Counted from the first letter of the stretch, positions 18,653 through 29,201 are shown. The stretch is DNA of 64,000 bases from Thermoanaerobacterales bacterium (GCA_012840135.1 DUMA01000036.1:1-64000); one strand, 5' to 3'. Numbers and translations: made by a program. The notes: generated from the sequence alone by a model not told the origin.

Positions 18653-20570
18653 TATGAAAAAAATGCACCTTTTGGGCCTTAAAAATGAGCAGGACAAAAT
18701 CTTGAGCACCATTCAGAAAACCGGTGCTGTAGAGGTTATAGACATAACACAGCAGGTGCCGGAACATGAGGTGCAGCAAATTCAGATTCACCAGGGTTTG
18801 GAAAAGGAACTGTCTGAACTGGACTCCAAATTAAGCAAACTTAAATTTGGAATTGACTTTTTAAAGCCCTATGTCATGGAAAAAAATCCTCTTTTATATG
18901 GAAGGCCGGCGGTTCAAAAAGAGCAGCTCGATGAAATGCTCTCCCGGGAAGACCAGTATTTTACGACTCTCCAGGCTATTTCCGGATTGGAACAGCGGCT
19001 TTCTCACCTAAAGGGAGAGGAGTCCAAGATAAACAACCGTATAGAATTATTGTCTTCGTGGGAGAATCTGGATATTCCCCTGGAGCAACTGGGTCACACC
19101 GAAAAAACCGAGTTTTTGCCCATTGTTGTTCCGATAAAGGCTTTTGAGGATTTCAAGAACAGGTTGAAAGATAGACAGCTTTCTGCCGAAGTTATGACCA
19201 TCGGGGGAAACCGGGATGAAACATTTGGCCTGCTTATTTACTACAGGGCTCAAAAGAGCGAACTGCAGGATATTATGAAGGAATTTTCTGTGAGTGTCCA
19301 GGAGTTTTCGGGTCTAAAGGGTACCCCCCGGGAGATAATAGCCCGAGATAAGGAGAGGCTCTCCGGCATAGAAGCCGAAAGGCAGGGCATAAAGCGGGAA
19401 GCCCAGGCTCTTGCTGACCAGCGGTTTTTCTTCGAGGTATTGTACGATTACTGGAGCGTTGTCAGGGACAAGAAACAAAATATGCTCAAGATGGTGGGAA
19501 CACGAGATACCTTTTTACTGACCGCATGGGTGCCGGAGCCCCTGGAAGATAAACTTAAACAGAGGATTCTCGATACCACTGATGCCGTATATATCGAGTT
19601 TTCACCGCCGGAAGAGGGTGAAGAAATACCGGTGATGCTCGAAAATCCCAGGCTTGTCCAACCTTTCGAACTCATTACCGAACTATACAGTTTGCCTGAT
19701 CCCAAAGGTTTGGATCCAAACCTTTATATGGCACCTTTCTACTTCATATTTTTTGGTATGATGGTCAGTGATGCCGGATACGGTCTGGTGCTGTCGCTGC
19801 TGACTGGACTTGCCCTCTGGAAATTGAAGCTGGCAGGCCAGGGCAAGAAACTGGTAGAGCTTCTGTTTCTTGGAGGCATATCCACCTTTATCTGGGGAGC
19901 CATTTTTGGAGGCTGGTTTGGAGACCTCATAAAACTAAAACCCCTCTGGATAAACCCGCTGGACAATCCCATGGCCATACTGGTATTGAGCTTTGCCTTT
20001 GGTGTCATACAGATATATGCAGGCTTGTTGCTCTCTGCCTATAAGAATATCAGGGCGGGACGTACAGCCGATGCCTTTATGGATCAAGGGCTCTGGATAG
20101 TATTTCTGTCGGGCCTTATAATGCTGGCCTTCCCGCAGCTTGGCTTTATAGCTAAATACGTAGCCTTCGCCGGTGCCCTGGGCTTGCTTTTAACTCAGGG
20201 AAGGGCCCAAAAAAGCATTGTGATGAAGTTTTTATCCGGTCTCTTAAGCCTTTACGGTGTCACGGGGTATTTGAGCGATGTGCTGTCATATTCCAGGCTG
20301 CTGGCCCTGGGCCTTGCTACCGGAGTTATTGCGGTGGTGATAAACACCATGGCAAGACTCGTAGGGGTAAATGCCATCGGAGTGATTATCATGATTATAA
20401 TCATGATAGGTGGACACATCTTCAATATCGCCATAAATACCCTGGGTGCCTATGTGCACAGCAGCCGTCTGCAGTATATAGAGTTCTTCAGCAAGTTTTA
20501 CGACAGCGGTGGAAGAGCCTTCGACCCCATGAAGGTAAAAACCACCTATGTTGACTTTGAAAATTTATAA
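18639..20570 (+). CDS. ntpI: V-type ATPase membrane subunit I (a-type)
   Basis: 643 residues. The cytoplasmic half (about 1-330) has two coiled coils (from residue 45 and around 230-260) that link stator and membrane. The membrane half (about 355-640) has eight segments. FFGMMVSDAGYGLV and YLSDVLSYSRLLALGLATGVIA are the conserved ion-channel helices, the latter with the essential Arg facing the ring. The C-terminus YIEFFSKFYDSGGRAFDPM is typical. It starts inside the previous gene. Confidence 0.93.
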   Translation: MAIVNMKKMHLLGLKNEQDKILSTIQKTGAVEVIDITQQVPEHEVQQIQIHQGLEKELSELDSKLSKLKFGIDFLKPYVMEKNPLLYGRPAVQKEQLDEMLSREDQYFTTLQAISGLEQRLSHLKGEESKINNRIELLSSWENLDIPLEQLGHTEKTEFLPIVVPIKAFEDFKNRLKDRQLSAEVMTIGGNRDETFGLLIYYRAQKSELQDIMKEFSVSVQEFSGLKGTPREIIARDKERLSGIEAERQGIKREAQALADQRFFFEVLYDYWSVVRDKKQNMLKMVGTRDTFLLTAWVPEPLEDKLKQRILDTTDAVYIEFSPPEEGEEIPVMLENPRLVQPFELITELYSLPDPKGLDPNLYMAPFYFIFFGMMVSDAGYGLVLSLLTGLALWKLKLAGQGKKLVELLFLGGISTFIWGAIFGGWFGDLIKLKPLWINPLDNPMAILVLSFAFGVIQIYAGLLLSAYKNIRAGRTADAFMDQGLWIVFLSGLIMLAFPQLGFIAKYVAFAGALGLLLTQGRAQKSIVMKFLSGLLSLYGVTGYLSDVLSYSRLLALGLATGVIAVVINTMARLVGVNAIGVIIMIIIMIGGHIFNIAINTLGAYVHSSRLQYIEFFSKFYDSGGRAFDPMKVKTTYVDFENL

Positions 20571-20576
20571 ATTTAA

Positions 20577-21080
<504 letters not shown>

Positions 21081-21093
21081 GGGAGTGGCCGGC

Positions 21094-21696
21094 ATGGAGG
21101 GTATCGAGAGGATTAAAGAAAAGATCATGCAGGAGGCCCGGGAAAAAGAGCAGCAAATTTTGAATGAAGCTAGGGCCGAGGCCGATCAGATTCTGAAAAA
21201 CTCCGAGCAAACAGCGGAGGAAATAAAGCAACAATCCCTTCAAAAAGCCAAGAGGCAGGCTGAAGAGGAAAAGAGGAAGATTCTTTCCATGGCCGAACTT
21301 GAGGAGAGAAAGGGGTTGCTTCAGGCAAAACAGCAGATTATAGACGAGGTATTTGATAAAGCCCGTCAGGAACTGGCGAATTTGCCGGCGGAAGATTACC
21401 GGCAGTGGTTTTGTGAAATGCTGCTGGAAAACTCCGTCACCGGTGATGAGGAAATAATCATCGATGAAAAGGACAAATCCAGGATAACACCGGACCTGTT
21501 GGCAAAGGTCAATGAAGAACTTAAAAAACGGGGTAAATCCGGCAACCTCAAGATTTCTGCAAAGACCCGTCCCATGATAGGCGGTTTTATTCTGAAAGCC
21601 CGGGATATGGAGATTAATAGTACATTTGATTCACTGATCAAATTGCAGAGAGAAGAATTGGAGACCGGAATTGCGAAAATACTTTTCGAGGAGTGA
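21094..21696 (+). CDS. ntpE: V-type ATPase peripheral-stalk subunit E
   Basis: 200 residues. The first 100 form a long charged coiled coil (EAREKEQQILNEARAEADQIL) that pairs with the G/H subunit. The C-terminal globular part ends with RPMIGGFILKARDMEINSTFDSLI, the conserved signature of subunit E that caps the catalytic head. ATG 21094 is chosen because GGAGTGG precedes it; the longer frame overlaps subunit K. Confidence 0.88.
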   Translation: MEGIERIKEKIMQEAREKEQQILNEARAEADQILKNSEQTAEEIKQQSLQKAKRQAEEEKRKILSMAELEERKGLLQAKQQIIDEVFDKARQELANLPAEDYRQWFCEMLLENSVTGDEEIIIDEKDKSRITPDLLAKVNEELKKRGKSGNLKISAKTRPMIGGFILKARDMEINSTFDSLIKLQREELETGIAKILFEE

Positions 21697-21700
21697 TACT

Positions 21701-22705
21701 ATGGGCAGGGAAATGGAATTTTTATATGTGTCGTCCCGGATCAAGGCCCTGGAGACCAGACTCCTCGGTAAAAGCGCTATAGACAGGATACTGGAGGCTG
21801 ACGGGCCGGAAGAAGCCCTGAAGGTGCTGAGCGATACTGATTATGGCGCCGATATCGCCGAAATGGAAAATATCTATGATTTTGAAAAGGTCCTGGAAAA
21901 AAGCCTTAAGAGGACTTTTAAAACCATAGCCGATTCCATGAAAGATTATCGCTTCATAAGGTTTTTCACACTGAAGAACGATTACCATAATCTGAAGATA
22001 ATTATCAAGAACAAAATTCTTGGGTTTGAAGGTAAGGATTATTTTTCATCCCTGGGGGAAGTTCAGATCGAAGAACTTCAAAAGCTTGTTTCGGAAGATG
22101 TGACGGCTGCGGTCCCCGAAAACATGAAAGTGGCCTATAAAAGAGCCGTTGAAATATACGAGGATACCAGGGATCCCCAGCAGATTGACCTGCTGGTGGA
22201 CCGCATGCTGTTTGAAGAACTGGCAAGGCTTGTGGATGATACCGGGGAGGAATTTTTAAGAGAGTATTTTACTTCCTGGGTGGATCTTACCAACATCAGG
22301 ACTGTTATAAGGTTGATGCATATAAAAGCGGAAACAAGGGTCCTGGAAAGATCCCTCCTTCCTGGAGGCAGCATTAAAAAGGATGTATTTGTGAAGCTCT
22401 ATGGCGAGCCCATGCAGGGTGTGATAGATGCCCTTGCCGCATCGCCATACCATAGAGTGGTGGAGGAAGGGGTTTCCGCATGGGCCAGTAATGGCAGCCC
22501 TGCCGTTTTTGAAAAGTTGTCGGATGACTACCTGCTTAAACTGGCAAGGCGCGGGCTTTATAAACCTTACGGTCCCGAGACTGTGGTGGGTTATCTTGCA
22601 GCTCGTGAAAACGAGGTGAAGCTCCTTAGAATGATACTGGTGGGAAAGATAAATGGCATCTCCTCGGAGATGATAAAGGAGAGGTTGAGAGATGTCTACG
22701 TATAA
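21701..22705 (+). CDS. ntpC: V-type ATPase subunit C (d-type)
   Basis: 334 residues of the V-ATPase C/AC39 family, the funnel-shaped collar between rotor ring and central stalk. It opens with FLYVSSRIKALETRLLGKSAIDRIL and ends with GYLAARENEVKLLRMILVGKINGIS, both family signatures. ATG 21701 follows GAGGAGTGA. It overlaps the F subunit by 14 bases. Confidence 0.88.
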   Translation: MGREMEFLYVSSRIKALETRLLGKSAIDRILEADGPEEALKVLSDTDYGADIAEMENIYDFEKVLEKSLKRTFKTIADSMKDYRFIRFFTLKNDYHNLKIIIKNKILGFEGKDYFSSLGEVQIEELQKLVSEDVTAAVPENMKVAYKRAVEIYEDTRDPQQIDLLVDRMLFEELARLVDDTGEEFLREYFTSWVDLTNIRTVIRLMHIKAETRVLERSLLPGGSIKKDVFVKLYGEPMQGVIDALAASPYHRVVEEGVSAWASNGSPAVFEKLSDDYLLKLARRGLYKPYGPETVVGYLAARENEVKLLRMILVGKINGISSEMIKERLRDVYV

Positions 22706-23027
22706 AATAGGCGTAATCGGTGACAAAGACACGGTCCTTGCCTTCAAGTCTCTGGGAGTGGATATCTTTCCGGCCATGGACGAAAAGGAAGCCGGCTCCA
22801 TGCTCGCTCAGCTTGCAAAGCAAAACTATGCCGTGATATTTATTACGGAGCAGCTGGCAAAAAACATGAAAGAAAGGATAGATATGTACAGGAGCAGAAT
22901 GCTGCCGGCCATAACGCTTATACCCAGCAACAGAGGTTCAATCGGAATTGGAATGCAGGAAGTAAAAAAATCCGTGGAAAAAGCCATAGGAGTGGATATC
23001 TTATTTGAAAGAGAGGGAGAGGAATGA
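22692..23027 (+). CDS. ntpG: V-type ATPase central-stalk subunit F
   Basis: 111 residues. The start [25 protein letters not shown] and the central [14 protein letters not shown] give the Rossmann-like fold of subunit F, which sits beside subunit D in the rotor shaft. The C-terminus has [14 protein letters not shown]. It overlaps both neighbours, so it is coupled to C and A. Confidence 0.88.
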   Translation: MSTYKIGVIGDKDTVLAFKSLGVDIFPAMDEKEAGSMLAQLAKQNYAVIFITEQLAKNMKERIDMYRSRMLPAITLIPSNRGSIGIGMQEVKKSVEKAIGVDILFEREGEE

Positions 23028-24799
23028 GCCATGGAGTTGTAGTTAAGGTTTCCGGTCCTCTCGTGGTGGCCACGGGATTGCCCGAGGCCAAAATGTTCGA
23101 CGTGGTGAAAGTGGGAAAGCAGGGCCTGATTGGAGAAGTCATAGAGGTGCATGGAGAAAAGCTCTCCATTCAGGTTTATGAGGAGACTTCGGGACTGGGT
23201 CCCGGGGACCCGGTCATATCCACGGGAGTCCCCCTCAGCGTTGAACTGGGACCGGGAATGCTGGAAGGAATTTTTGACGGAATTCAAAGGCCGCTGGATG
23301 TCATAGAATCCAAAGCCGGCAGTTTTATAACAAGGGGAATAGATGTTCCAGCATTAAACCGCGATAAAAAATGGGCCTTCAAGCCCACCGCCAAAAAAGG
23401 CGATAGGCTCACGGGCGGAGATATCATAGGTACCGTGCAGGAAACCGTCATAGTGGAGCACCGCATCATGATACCCCCGGGAATATCCGGAACCTTGGTA
23501 GATATCAGGGAGGGCGAGTTTACGGTGACGGAGCCCGTGGCAAAACTCAAGACCGACAAGGGTGATATCATCGATATAACCATGATGCAAAAATGGCCTG
23601 TGAGGAAGATAAGACCGTACAGGGAAAAACTTCCCCCGGAAGAACCCATGGCCACGGGCCAGAGGGTAATAGATACCTTCTTCCCCGTCACCAAGGGAGG
23701 AACCGCCTGTATTCCTGGGCCCTTCGGCAGCGGCAAGACGGTGGTGCAGCACCAGCTGGCCAAGTGGGCCGATGCCGAAATAGTGGTATATATCGGCTGC
23801 GGAGAGCGGGGCAACGAGATGACCGATGTGCTTCTGGAGTTTCCGGAGCTAAAAGATCCCAAGACCGGCGAACCCCTTATGAAGAGGACGGTGCTCATAG
23901 CCAACACCTCCAACATGCCGGTGGCCGCCCGGGAAGCGTCCATATACACCGGCATCACCATAGCGGAGTATTTCAGAGACATGGGATACAGTGTGGCACT
24001 CATGGCCGATTCCACATCCCGCTGGGCCGAAGCTCTTCGCGAGATGTCCGGAAGGCTTGAGGAAATGCCCGGTGAAGAAGGATACCCGGCGTATCTTTCC
24101 AGAAGGTTGGCGGAATTCTATGAGAGGGCAGGAAAAGTTATATGCCTCGGCAGCCAGGAGCGGCAGGGAGCCCTTACTGCAGTCGGCGCTGTGTCGCCAC
24201 CGGGCGGAGACCTTTCGGAGCCGGTAACCCAGGCTACCCTCCGGGTGGTGAAGGTATTCTGGGCTCTGGACGCGCAGCTTGCCTATGCAAGACACTTCCC
24301 GGCCATCAACTGGCTTACCAGCTATTCGCTGTACTCCGATACAGTTGAAGAGTTCATGAATAAAAACATCAGCCCTGAGTGGCACGACCTGAGAACCGAA
24401 GCCATGAAGCTTTTGCAGGAAGAGGCGAGCCTTCAGGAAATAGTAAGGCTGGTAGGTATAGATGCCCTTTCCGTAAGGGACAGGCTGGTGCTGGAGGCGG
24501 CAAAATCCATCAGGGAAGATTTCCTGCATCAAAACGCTTTCCACGAGGTAGACACCTACACGTCTCTAAACAAGCAGTACCGCATGCTGAAATTGATACT
24601 GCTGTTTTATCACGAATCACAAAAAGCCATAGATCAGGATGTAGTGTTTTCCGAGATAGAACAACTGCCGGTAAGGGAAAAGATCGCAAGAGCCAAGTTT
24701 ATCGATGAAAAAGAACTGGAAAAGTTCGACGAGATAGAAAAAGAATTGAAAGACCAGATAGCGGAGCTTCTTTCGGAAGGAGGGAGAGTGAATGCTTAA
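23024..24799 (+). CDS. ntpA: V-type ATPase catalytic subunit A
   Basis: 591 residues. The Walker A motif GPFGSGKT is at residues 232-239. The extra 'non-homologous' bulge domain (about 110-190), present only in A/V-type catalytic subunits, is visible, so it is not an F-type beta subunit. The catalytic Glu lies in [36 protein letters not shown] and the C-terminal helical domain are intact. The ATG overlaps the end of F (ATGAG), and the last bases overlap subunit B by 8. Confidence 0.96.
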   Translation: MSHGVVVKVSGPLVVATGLPEAKMFDVVKVGKQGLIGEVIEVHGEKLSIQVYEETSGLGPGDPVISTGVPLSVELGPGMLEGIFDGIQRPLDVIESKAGSFITRGIDVPALNRDKKWAFKPTAKKGDRLTGGDIIGTVQETVIVEHRIMIPPGISGTLVDIREGEFTVTEPVAKLKTDKGDIIDITMMQKWPVRKIRPYREKLPPEEPMATGQRVIDTFFPVTKGGTACIPGPFGSGKTVVQHQLAKWADAEIVVYIGCGERGNEMTDVLLEFPELKDPKTGEPLMKRTVLIANTSNMPVAAREASIYTGITIAEYFRDMGYSVALMADSTSRWAEALREMSGRLEEMPGEEGYPAYLSRRLAEFYERAGKVICLGSQERQGALTAVGAVSPPGGDLSEPVTQATLRVVKVFWALDAQLAYARHFPAINWLTSYSLYSDTVEEFMNKNISPEWHDLRTEAMKLLQEEASLQEIVRLVGIDALSVRDRLVLEAAKSIREDFLHQNAFHEVDTYTSLNKQYRMLKLILLFYHESQKAIDQDVVFSEIEQLPVREKIARAKFIDEKELEKFDEIEKELKDQIAELLSEGGRVNA

Positions 24800-26174
24800 G
24801 GAATACAGGACAGCCCGTGAAATTGCCGGCCCTCTGATGCTGGTGGAAAATGTGGAGGGCGTGAAATACAATGAACTGGTAGAAATAGAGACTTCCGAGG
24901 GAGAAATCCGCCGGGGACAGGTGCTGGAAATTGACGGCGATAAGGCTCTGGTACAGCTCTTTGAAGGCTCCACAGGCCTCAACATTAACGACTGCAAGGT
25001 AAGATTTCTCGGGAAAAGCATAGAGCTAGGGGTATCCATCGACATGCTGGGCCGTGTATTCGACGGTTTCGGCAGGCCAAAGGATAATGGCCCCAGAATA
25101 ATACCGGAAAAGAAACTGGATATCAACGGCAGCCCCATAAACCCCACGGCCCGGGACTATCCTTCGGAATTCATCCAGACGGGGATCTCCGCCATCGACG
25201 GCCTGAACACCCTGGTCAGGGGGCAGAAGTTGCCCATATTCTCGGGTTCGGGTCTTCCCCATGCCCAGCTGGCGGCTCAGATAGCGAGACAATCCAGAGT
25301 CCTGGGCACTGAGAGCAAATTCGCCGTGGTATTTGCGGCCATGGGCATAACCTTCGAAGAAGCCGATTACTTCATATCGGACTTCAGAAGGACCGGTGCT
25401 ATAGACAGGTCGGTACTATTCATAAACCTGGCCAACGATCCGGCCATTGAGCGCATAGCCACGCCGCGCATGGCCTTGACCTGTGCCGAGTTTCTGGCCT
25501 ATGAAAAGGATATGCATGTTCTGGTCATTTTGACGGATATGACCAACTATTGCGAAGCTCTCCGGGAGGTCTCCGCCGCCCGCAAGGAGGTTCCGGGCCG
25601 GCGCGGTTATCCTGGATATCTCTATACGGACCTTTCGACCATCTATGAAAGGGCGGGCCGTATCCGCGGAAAGGCAGGTTCCATCACCCAGATTCCGATT
25701 CTCACCATGCCTGAAGATGACAAGACTCATCCTATTCCTGACCTTACCGGATACATCACGGAAGGACAGATTATATTGAGTCGAGAGCTCTACAGAAAAG
25801 GGGTTTTGCCTCCCATCGATGTGCTGCCGTCCCTTTCCCGTCTGAAGGATAAGGGCATCGGCAGAGGCAAGACCCGGGAAGACCACGCCGACACCATGAA
25901 CCAGCTCTTTGCCTCTTACGCCAGGGGCAAACAGGCCAAGGAACTGGCGGTAATCCTTGGTGAGGCGGCCCTTTCCGACGTAGATAAGCTCTATGCGAAA
26001 TTTGCGGATGAGTTCGAAAAGAGGTATGTCTCCCAGGGCGAAAATGAGGATAGGTCCATAGAAGAAACGCTCAATCTGGGGTGGGAACTTCTGACAATAC
26101 TGCCTAAACTGGAGCTCAAGAGAATCAGGGACGAATACATTGAAAAATATCTGCCGGAAAAAGGAGAAGAATAA
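24792..26174 (+). CDS. ntpB: V-type ATPase regulatory subunit B
   Basis: 460 residues; the non-catalytic partner of A in the hexameric head. It has the B-type sequence [17 protein letters not shown] in place of a complete Walker A, plus [21 protein letters not shown] and [33 protein letters not shown], typical of V/A-type B subunits. The C-terminus ends with helical [24 protein letters not shown] precedes ATG 24792 within the end of A. Confidence 0.96.
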   Translation: MLKEYRTAREIAGPLMLVENVEGVKYNELVEIETSEGEIRRGQVLEIDGDKALVQLFEGSTGLNINDCKVRFLGKSIELGVSIDMLGRVFDGFGRPKDNGPRIIPEKKLDINGSPINPTARDYPSEFIQTGISAIDGLNTLVRGQKLPIFSGSGLPHAQLAAQIARQSRVLGTESKFAVVFAAMGITFEEADYFISDFRRTGAIDRSVLFINLANDPAIERIATPRMALTCAEFLAYEKDMHVLVILTDMTNYCEALREVSAARKEVPGRRGYPGYLYTDLSTIYERAGRIRGKAGSITQIPILTMPEDDKTHPIPDLTGYITEGQIILSRELYRKGVLPPIDVLPSLSRLKDKGIGRGKTREDHADTMNQLFASYARGKQAKELAVILGEAALSDVDKLYAKFADEFEKRYVSQGENEDRSIEETLNLGWELLTILPKLELKRIRDEYIEKYLPEKGEE

Positions 26175-26176
26175 AC

Positions 26177-26803
26177 ATGTTGATGCGGGTAAACCCCACC
26201 CGGATGGAGCTGACAAGACTCAAAAAGCAGCTTGTGACCGCTAGAAGGGGCCACAAGCTCTTGAAAGACAAGCAGGATGAACTAATCAAGAAGTTCATCG
26301 ACATGGTGAAAAAGAACAAGGAACTTCGAGAAGAGGTGGAACGGGAGCTGGAAAGCGCCTTCAAAAGCTTTACCATGGCCCGCAGCCAGATGCCCCAGGA
26401 GGTGCTGGAGGAAAGCCTCATGATTCCCGCAGCCAGGGCCAGCATCGGCATATCGAAGGCCAACATCATGAGTGTCAATGTTCCGAAGATAGAGATATCC
26501 AGCGAGGAGGGAGGCAACATTTACTCTTACGGTTTTGCCCAGACTTCCGTCGAGCTGGATAACGCCATAGGCATCCTTGCCGGCATGCTGCCTAAAATGC
26601 TCAGGCTTTCGGAAATAGAGAAGGCCTGCCAGCTCATGGCCGATGAAATAGAAAAGACCCGCCGCCGGGTCAATGCCCTGGAGTATGTCATGATTCCTTC
26701 CCTAGAAGAGACCATAAAATACATCACCATGAAGCTGGACGAAAACGAGCGCGGCAATATTACGCGCCTCATGAAGATAAAGGAAATGGTGATGAACGGG
26801 TAA
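26177..26803 (+). CDS. ntpD: V-type ATPase central-stalk subunit D
   Basis: 208 residues, two long antiparallel helices that form the rotor shaft. MRVNPTRMELTRLKKQLVTARRGHKLLKDKQDEL is the classic start and RRRVNALEYVMIPSLEETIKYI the classic end. It is the last gene of the operon (order: AtpZ-like, G/H, I, K, E, C, F, A, B, D), with a hairpin 60 bases downstream. Confidence 0.93.
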   Translation: MLMRVNPTRMELTRLKKQLVTARRGHKLLKDKQDELIKKFIDMVKKNKELREEVERELESAFKSFTMARSQMPQEVLEESLMIPAARASIGISKANIMSVNVPKIEISSEEGGNIYSYGFAQTSVELDNAIGILAGMLPKMLRLSEIEKACQLMADEIEKTRRRVNALEYVMIPSLEETIKYITMKLDENERGNITRLMKIKEMVMNG

Positions 26804-26860
26804 AATAAAAATTCCCAGGATAAAAGTATAAGAATGCAGGTCTGCTATTTAAAAAAAATG

Positions 26861-26890
26861 AATATCCGGGACTGTTCCTGAATATTTATT
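26861..26890 (+). terminator. Hairpin ending the V-ATPase operon
   Basis: AATATCCGGGA (26861-26871) pairs with TCCTGAATATT (26876-26886) with one mismatch and one G-T pair; a short T-rich tail follows. Confidence 0.5.
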
Positions 26891-26898
26891 TAACAATG

Positions 26899-26976
26899 CG
26901 TATCGTGAAGATACGAATACATGACCATGAAGGTCTGAGACGGATGAATCCGTTGCAACTTCATGGTCATTTTTGC
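26899..26976 (+). promoter_or_regulatory. Structured leader ahead of the ECF S-component gene
   Basis: Three nested or adjacent stems: CGTATC/GATACG (26899-26915), a perfect 12-bp stem ATGACCATGAAG/CTTCATGGTCAT (26921-26932 with 26959-26970) and inside it ACGGA/TCCGT (26940-26953). The 12-bp stem is followed by T5, so it can act as a terminator. I do not recognise the fold as a known riboswitch. It may be an attenuator for the transporter gene 30 bases downstream or a second terminator of the V-ATPase operon. Confidence 0.5.
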
Positions 26977-27006
26977 TTTGTTATAAAAAAACAGGGGGTA
27001 TGCTAA

Positions 27007-27522
27007 ATGTCATCAAAAAACTATAATCTTACAATTTCAGGCTTGCTGGTGGCTAGCGGAATTCTATTGCCCATAGCCTTTCACTCTTTTAAACTGGGGG
27101 GCCAGATCTTTCTACCCATGCACTTGCCGGCATTTCTGGGCGGTTTTATATTGCCCTGGCAATTTGCCGGAGCGGTAGGGCTAATTACTCCATTTCTTAG
27201 CTTTCTATTTACTTCAATGCCGCCCATGCCCGGAGTATTTAGCATGATGGCTGAACTCTTTACATACGGGTTTGTTACATCTTTAGCTTATAATAAACTT
27301 AGGTTGGGAGTCTATCCTTCTTTGATAATATCAATGCTGGCCGGAAGACTTGTATCTATTGTCGGTAACTGGATTATCGCTGCAATTATTATGGGAAAAA
27401 CCTTTAATTTTGTAAATTTCACTTACGGGCTCTTTGTGGTGGCACTGCCAGGAATAGCTATTCAATTAATATTGCTGCCGATTCTTGTAAGGTTAATTCT
27501 AAGAGACAAGAAAAATAAATGA
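27007..27522 (+). CDS. ECF transporter S component, substrate unknown
   Basis: 171 residues with five or six membrane helices. FKLGGQIFLPMHLPAFLGGFILPWQFAGAVGLITPFLSFLFTSMPPMPG is the loop-helix pattern of S components of energy-coupling-factor (vitamin/metal) transporters, which share a common EcfAA'T module encoded elsewhere. No substrate-specific signature (BioY, ThiT, RibU, FolT) is recognised. The structured leader and the adjoining methyltransferase gene are the only clues to the ligand. Start ATG 27007 behind CAGGGGG. Confidence 0.75.
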   Translation: MSSKNYNLTISGLLVASGILLPIAFHSFKLGGQIFLPMHLPAFLGGFILPWQFAGAVGLITPFLSFLFTSMPPMPGVFSMMAELFTYGFVTSLAYNKLRLGVYPSLIISMLAGRLVSIVGNWIIAAIIMGKTFNFVNFTYGLFVVALPGIAIQLILLPILVRLILRDKKNK

Positions 27523-28154
27523 AACATATTAAACAAAGGAATGTGATAAAATTGGCTTTAACGCAGAGAGAATTTTTTAACAGTCTGGCTTCTGAATGGG
27601 ACAACAGGGCAAGACATGATCCATCCAAGTTGGCAGAAATAATAAATCTGATAAATTTTTCAAAAGGCGCCAATGTTTTGGATGTGGGGTGCGGCACCGG
27701 AGTGCTGATCCCATATATAATCGAAAAAATAGGGTACTCCGGCCGCATCGTGGGCCTTGACATTGCTGAAAAAATGCTAGAAAAGGCTCGACAAAAATTT
27801 CCACATCAAAATTTTCCAAATGTGGATTTCGTGGTTGGAGACATCATGAATTATAATCCCCGATTATTTTTTGATTATATAGTGTGTTATTCATCTTTCC
27901 CGCACTTTCCAGACAAAAAAAATAGCATCAAAAAAATGGCCTCATTGCTAGATTCCGAAGGCAAGCTCATCATATGCCACTCCGAAAGCAGGCAAAAGAT
28001 TAACAGCCTGCATCAATCTTTAGATAAATCAGTATCTTCGGACATACTGCCTTCGGGCATGCAGGTATCCGCCTATATGCAATCGGCCGGATTAAAAGTG
28101 GAAACTGTAATAGATGATGAAGAAAAGTATGTTATAATTGGTGCGAAGTTGTAG
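27519..28154 (+). CDS. Class I SAM-dependent methyltransferase
   Basis: 211 residues. Motif I is LDVGCGTGVLIPYI (SAM glycine loop), then IVGLDIAEKMLEKARQKF and FDYIVCYSSFPHFPDK, the UbiE/COQ5-like Rossmann order. The substrate cannot be told from sequence. It overlaps the S-component gene by 4 bases (ATGA), so the two are coupled; it may act on the compound imported by that transporter. An internal start (TTG 27552, beginning LALTQREFFNSLASEWD) also has family-like sequence and could be the true N-terminus. Confidence 0.8.
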   Translation: MKHIKQRNVIKLALTQREFFNSLASEWDNRARHDPSKLAEIINLINFSKGANVLDVGCGTGVLIPYIIEKIGYSGRIVGLDIAEKMLEKARQKFPHQNFPNVDFVVGDIMNYNPRLFFDYIVCYSSFPHFPDKKNSIKKMASLLDSEGKLIICHSESRQKINSLHQSLDKSVSSDILPSGMQVSAYMQSAGLKVETVIDDEEKYVIIGAKL

Positions 28155-28206
28155 GAAATATATCAACGAACAGCAAGTGAGAACGTAATGAAAATAAAAA
28201 ATGATT

Positions 28207-28236
28207 AAAGCCCCGTTTTAAGCACGGGGCTTTTTA
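28207..28236 (+). terminator. Terminator after the methyltransferase gene
   Basis: AAAGCCCCG (28207-28215) pairs with CGGGGCTTT (28225-28233), followed by T5. Confidence 0.85.
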
Positions 28237-28576
28237 TAAGTGTTAATAGTATTCAGCAGCGGGTTGCTTCATGAGAGGCTTCACTGAAACTTACAGTTGA
28301 GTTGGCATTTGTCGTAACTGGGGAACCGGCTGTAACATTGTAACATTGAGCAAATAAAAACCAATCGAATGATTCTCGAATGTATGAAGATATATGTGCT
28401 GCCCTCGATGGCGGTTTAATTCAGCTTACATCTTTAAAATAAGGGGATGAAGGGGAAATTTCTATGGCAAGTCTCGCCATGATGCTGCTGGTAGCAATGC
28501 GGCGGGACAAACCTGAATGAGAAATTTAACATCTGCTAAACTCCCGTCTTTTACCTTTATAAGTAGAATATAATTG
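28237..28576. other. 340-base gap without a recognised gene
   Basis: No open frame of useful length. Notable parts: a tandem GTAACATT (near 28331-28346), and a paired region where AAATTTCT (about 28456-28463) matches AGAAATTT (about 28521-28528), enclosing short hairpins (GGCAAGTCTCGCC and TGCTGCTGGTAGCA). An 18-codon frame starting ATG at 28464 is present but not convincing. A small structured RNA is possible. Confidence 0.3.
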
Positions 28577-28625
28577 TTGACATAAGTTCATAATAATTAT
28601 ATAATAAAATCAAAGAGTTATGAAC
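28577..28625 (+). promoter_or_regulatory. Consensus promoter with palindromic operator before the DUF134 gene
   Basis: TTGACA at 28577-28582, 17 bases, TATAAT at 28600-28605: a near-perfect sigma-A promoter. An 8-base inverted repeat frames the -10: GTTCATAA at 28586-28593 and TTATGAAC at 28618-28625, separated by 24 bases. The placement would let a bound dimer block RNA polymerase. Autoregulation by the DUF134 protein encoded next is the natural hypothesis. Confidence 0.65.
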
Positions 28626-28655
28626 AAACGACCATAACAAGAGAGGAGAGAAAAA

Positions 28656-29108
28656 GTGCCAAGACCACCGAAATGGCGAAGAGTGGAATTTTTGCCTGAT
28701 ATAACCTATTTTAAACCCGCAGGTGTGCCCCTGCGGCAGTTGGAAGAAGTTATCCTGACGGTGGAAGAGCTGGAAGCCATCAGATTAAAGGATCTAAAAG
28801 GGCTAGAGCAGGAAGATTGCGCCGAAAAAATGGCTATCTCCAGGCCGACATTCTTCAGGATATTAAATTCAGCTCATAGCAAAGTGGCCGATGCGCTGGT
28901 ATCTGGAAAGGCCATCAGAATACAAGGTGGGAAATATCATTTTTCACAATTTGTGAAGTGTGAAAAATGCGGCCATGTCTGGCAGGAAGTTCAGAAGGAA
29001 AATATTCAGGCCTTTGAATGCCCGGAATGTCACAGTACGGAATGGGTTCCAGCGGGAAATCACAGGGGATGGTGTCATGGTCACCGGCAAAGAGGGCCGT
29101 TTGATTAA
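28656..29108 (+). CDS. DUF134 family DNA-binding protein
   Basis: 150 residues. The N-terminal part (about 25-90) has [21 protein letters not shown]-like sequence and a helix-turn-helix in [28 protein letters not shown], similar to sigma region 4. The C-terminal part carries a CxxC...CxxC zinc ribbon ([20 protein letters not shown]). DUF134 members are common beside NifX-like and Mrp genes in anaerobes and are likely transcription regulators of them. It starts at GTG 28656 behind AGAGGAGAG and has a strong promoter with a palindrome. Confidence 0.85.
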   Translation: MPRPPKWRRVEFLPDITYFKPAGVPLRQLEEVILTVEELEAIRLKDLKGLEQEDCAEKMAISRPTFFRILNSAHSKVADALVSGKAIRIQGGKYHFSQFVKCEKCGHVWQEVQKENIQAFECPECHSTEWVPAGNHRGWCHGHRQRGPFD

Positions 29109-29201
29109 TGTGTTGGTATTTTGGATACTGCAAAGACTGCAGGGATAAAGCTAAAATAAGATAATAGGTGGCAATTGAAAATACCTTTTGTTATTTAAGG
29201 T

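Noticed and set aside
23284-24015. Minus-strand open frame of 243 codons within ntpA
   Set aside because: Ser/Met/Pro-rich antisense shadow of a well-conserved ATPase gene; no ribosome site.
28464-28520. 18-codon peptide MASLAMMLLVAMRRDKPE
   Set aside because: It has a GGGGA upstream, but nothing else supports translation, and it lies inside a region of possible RNA pairing.
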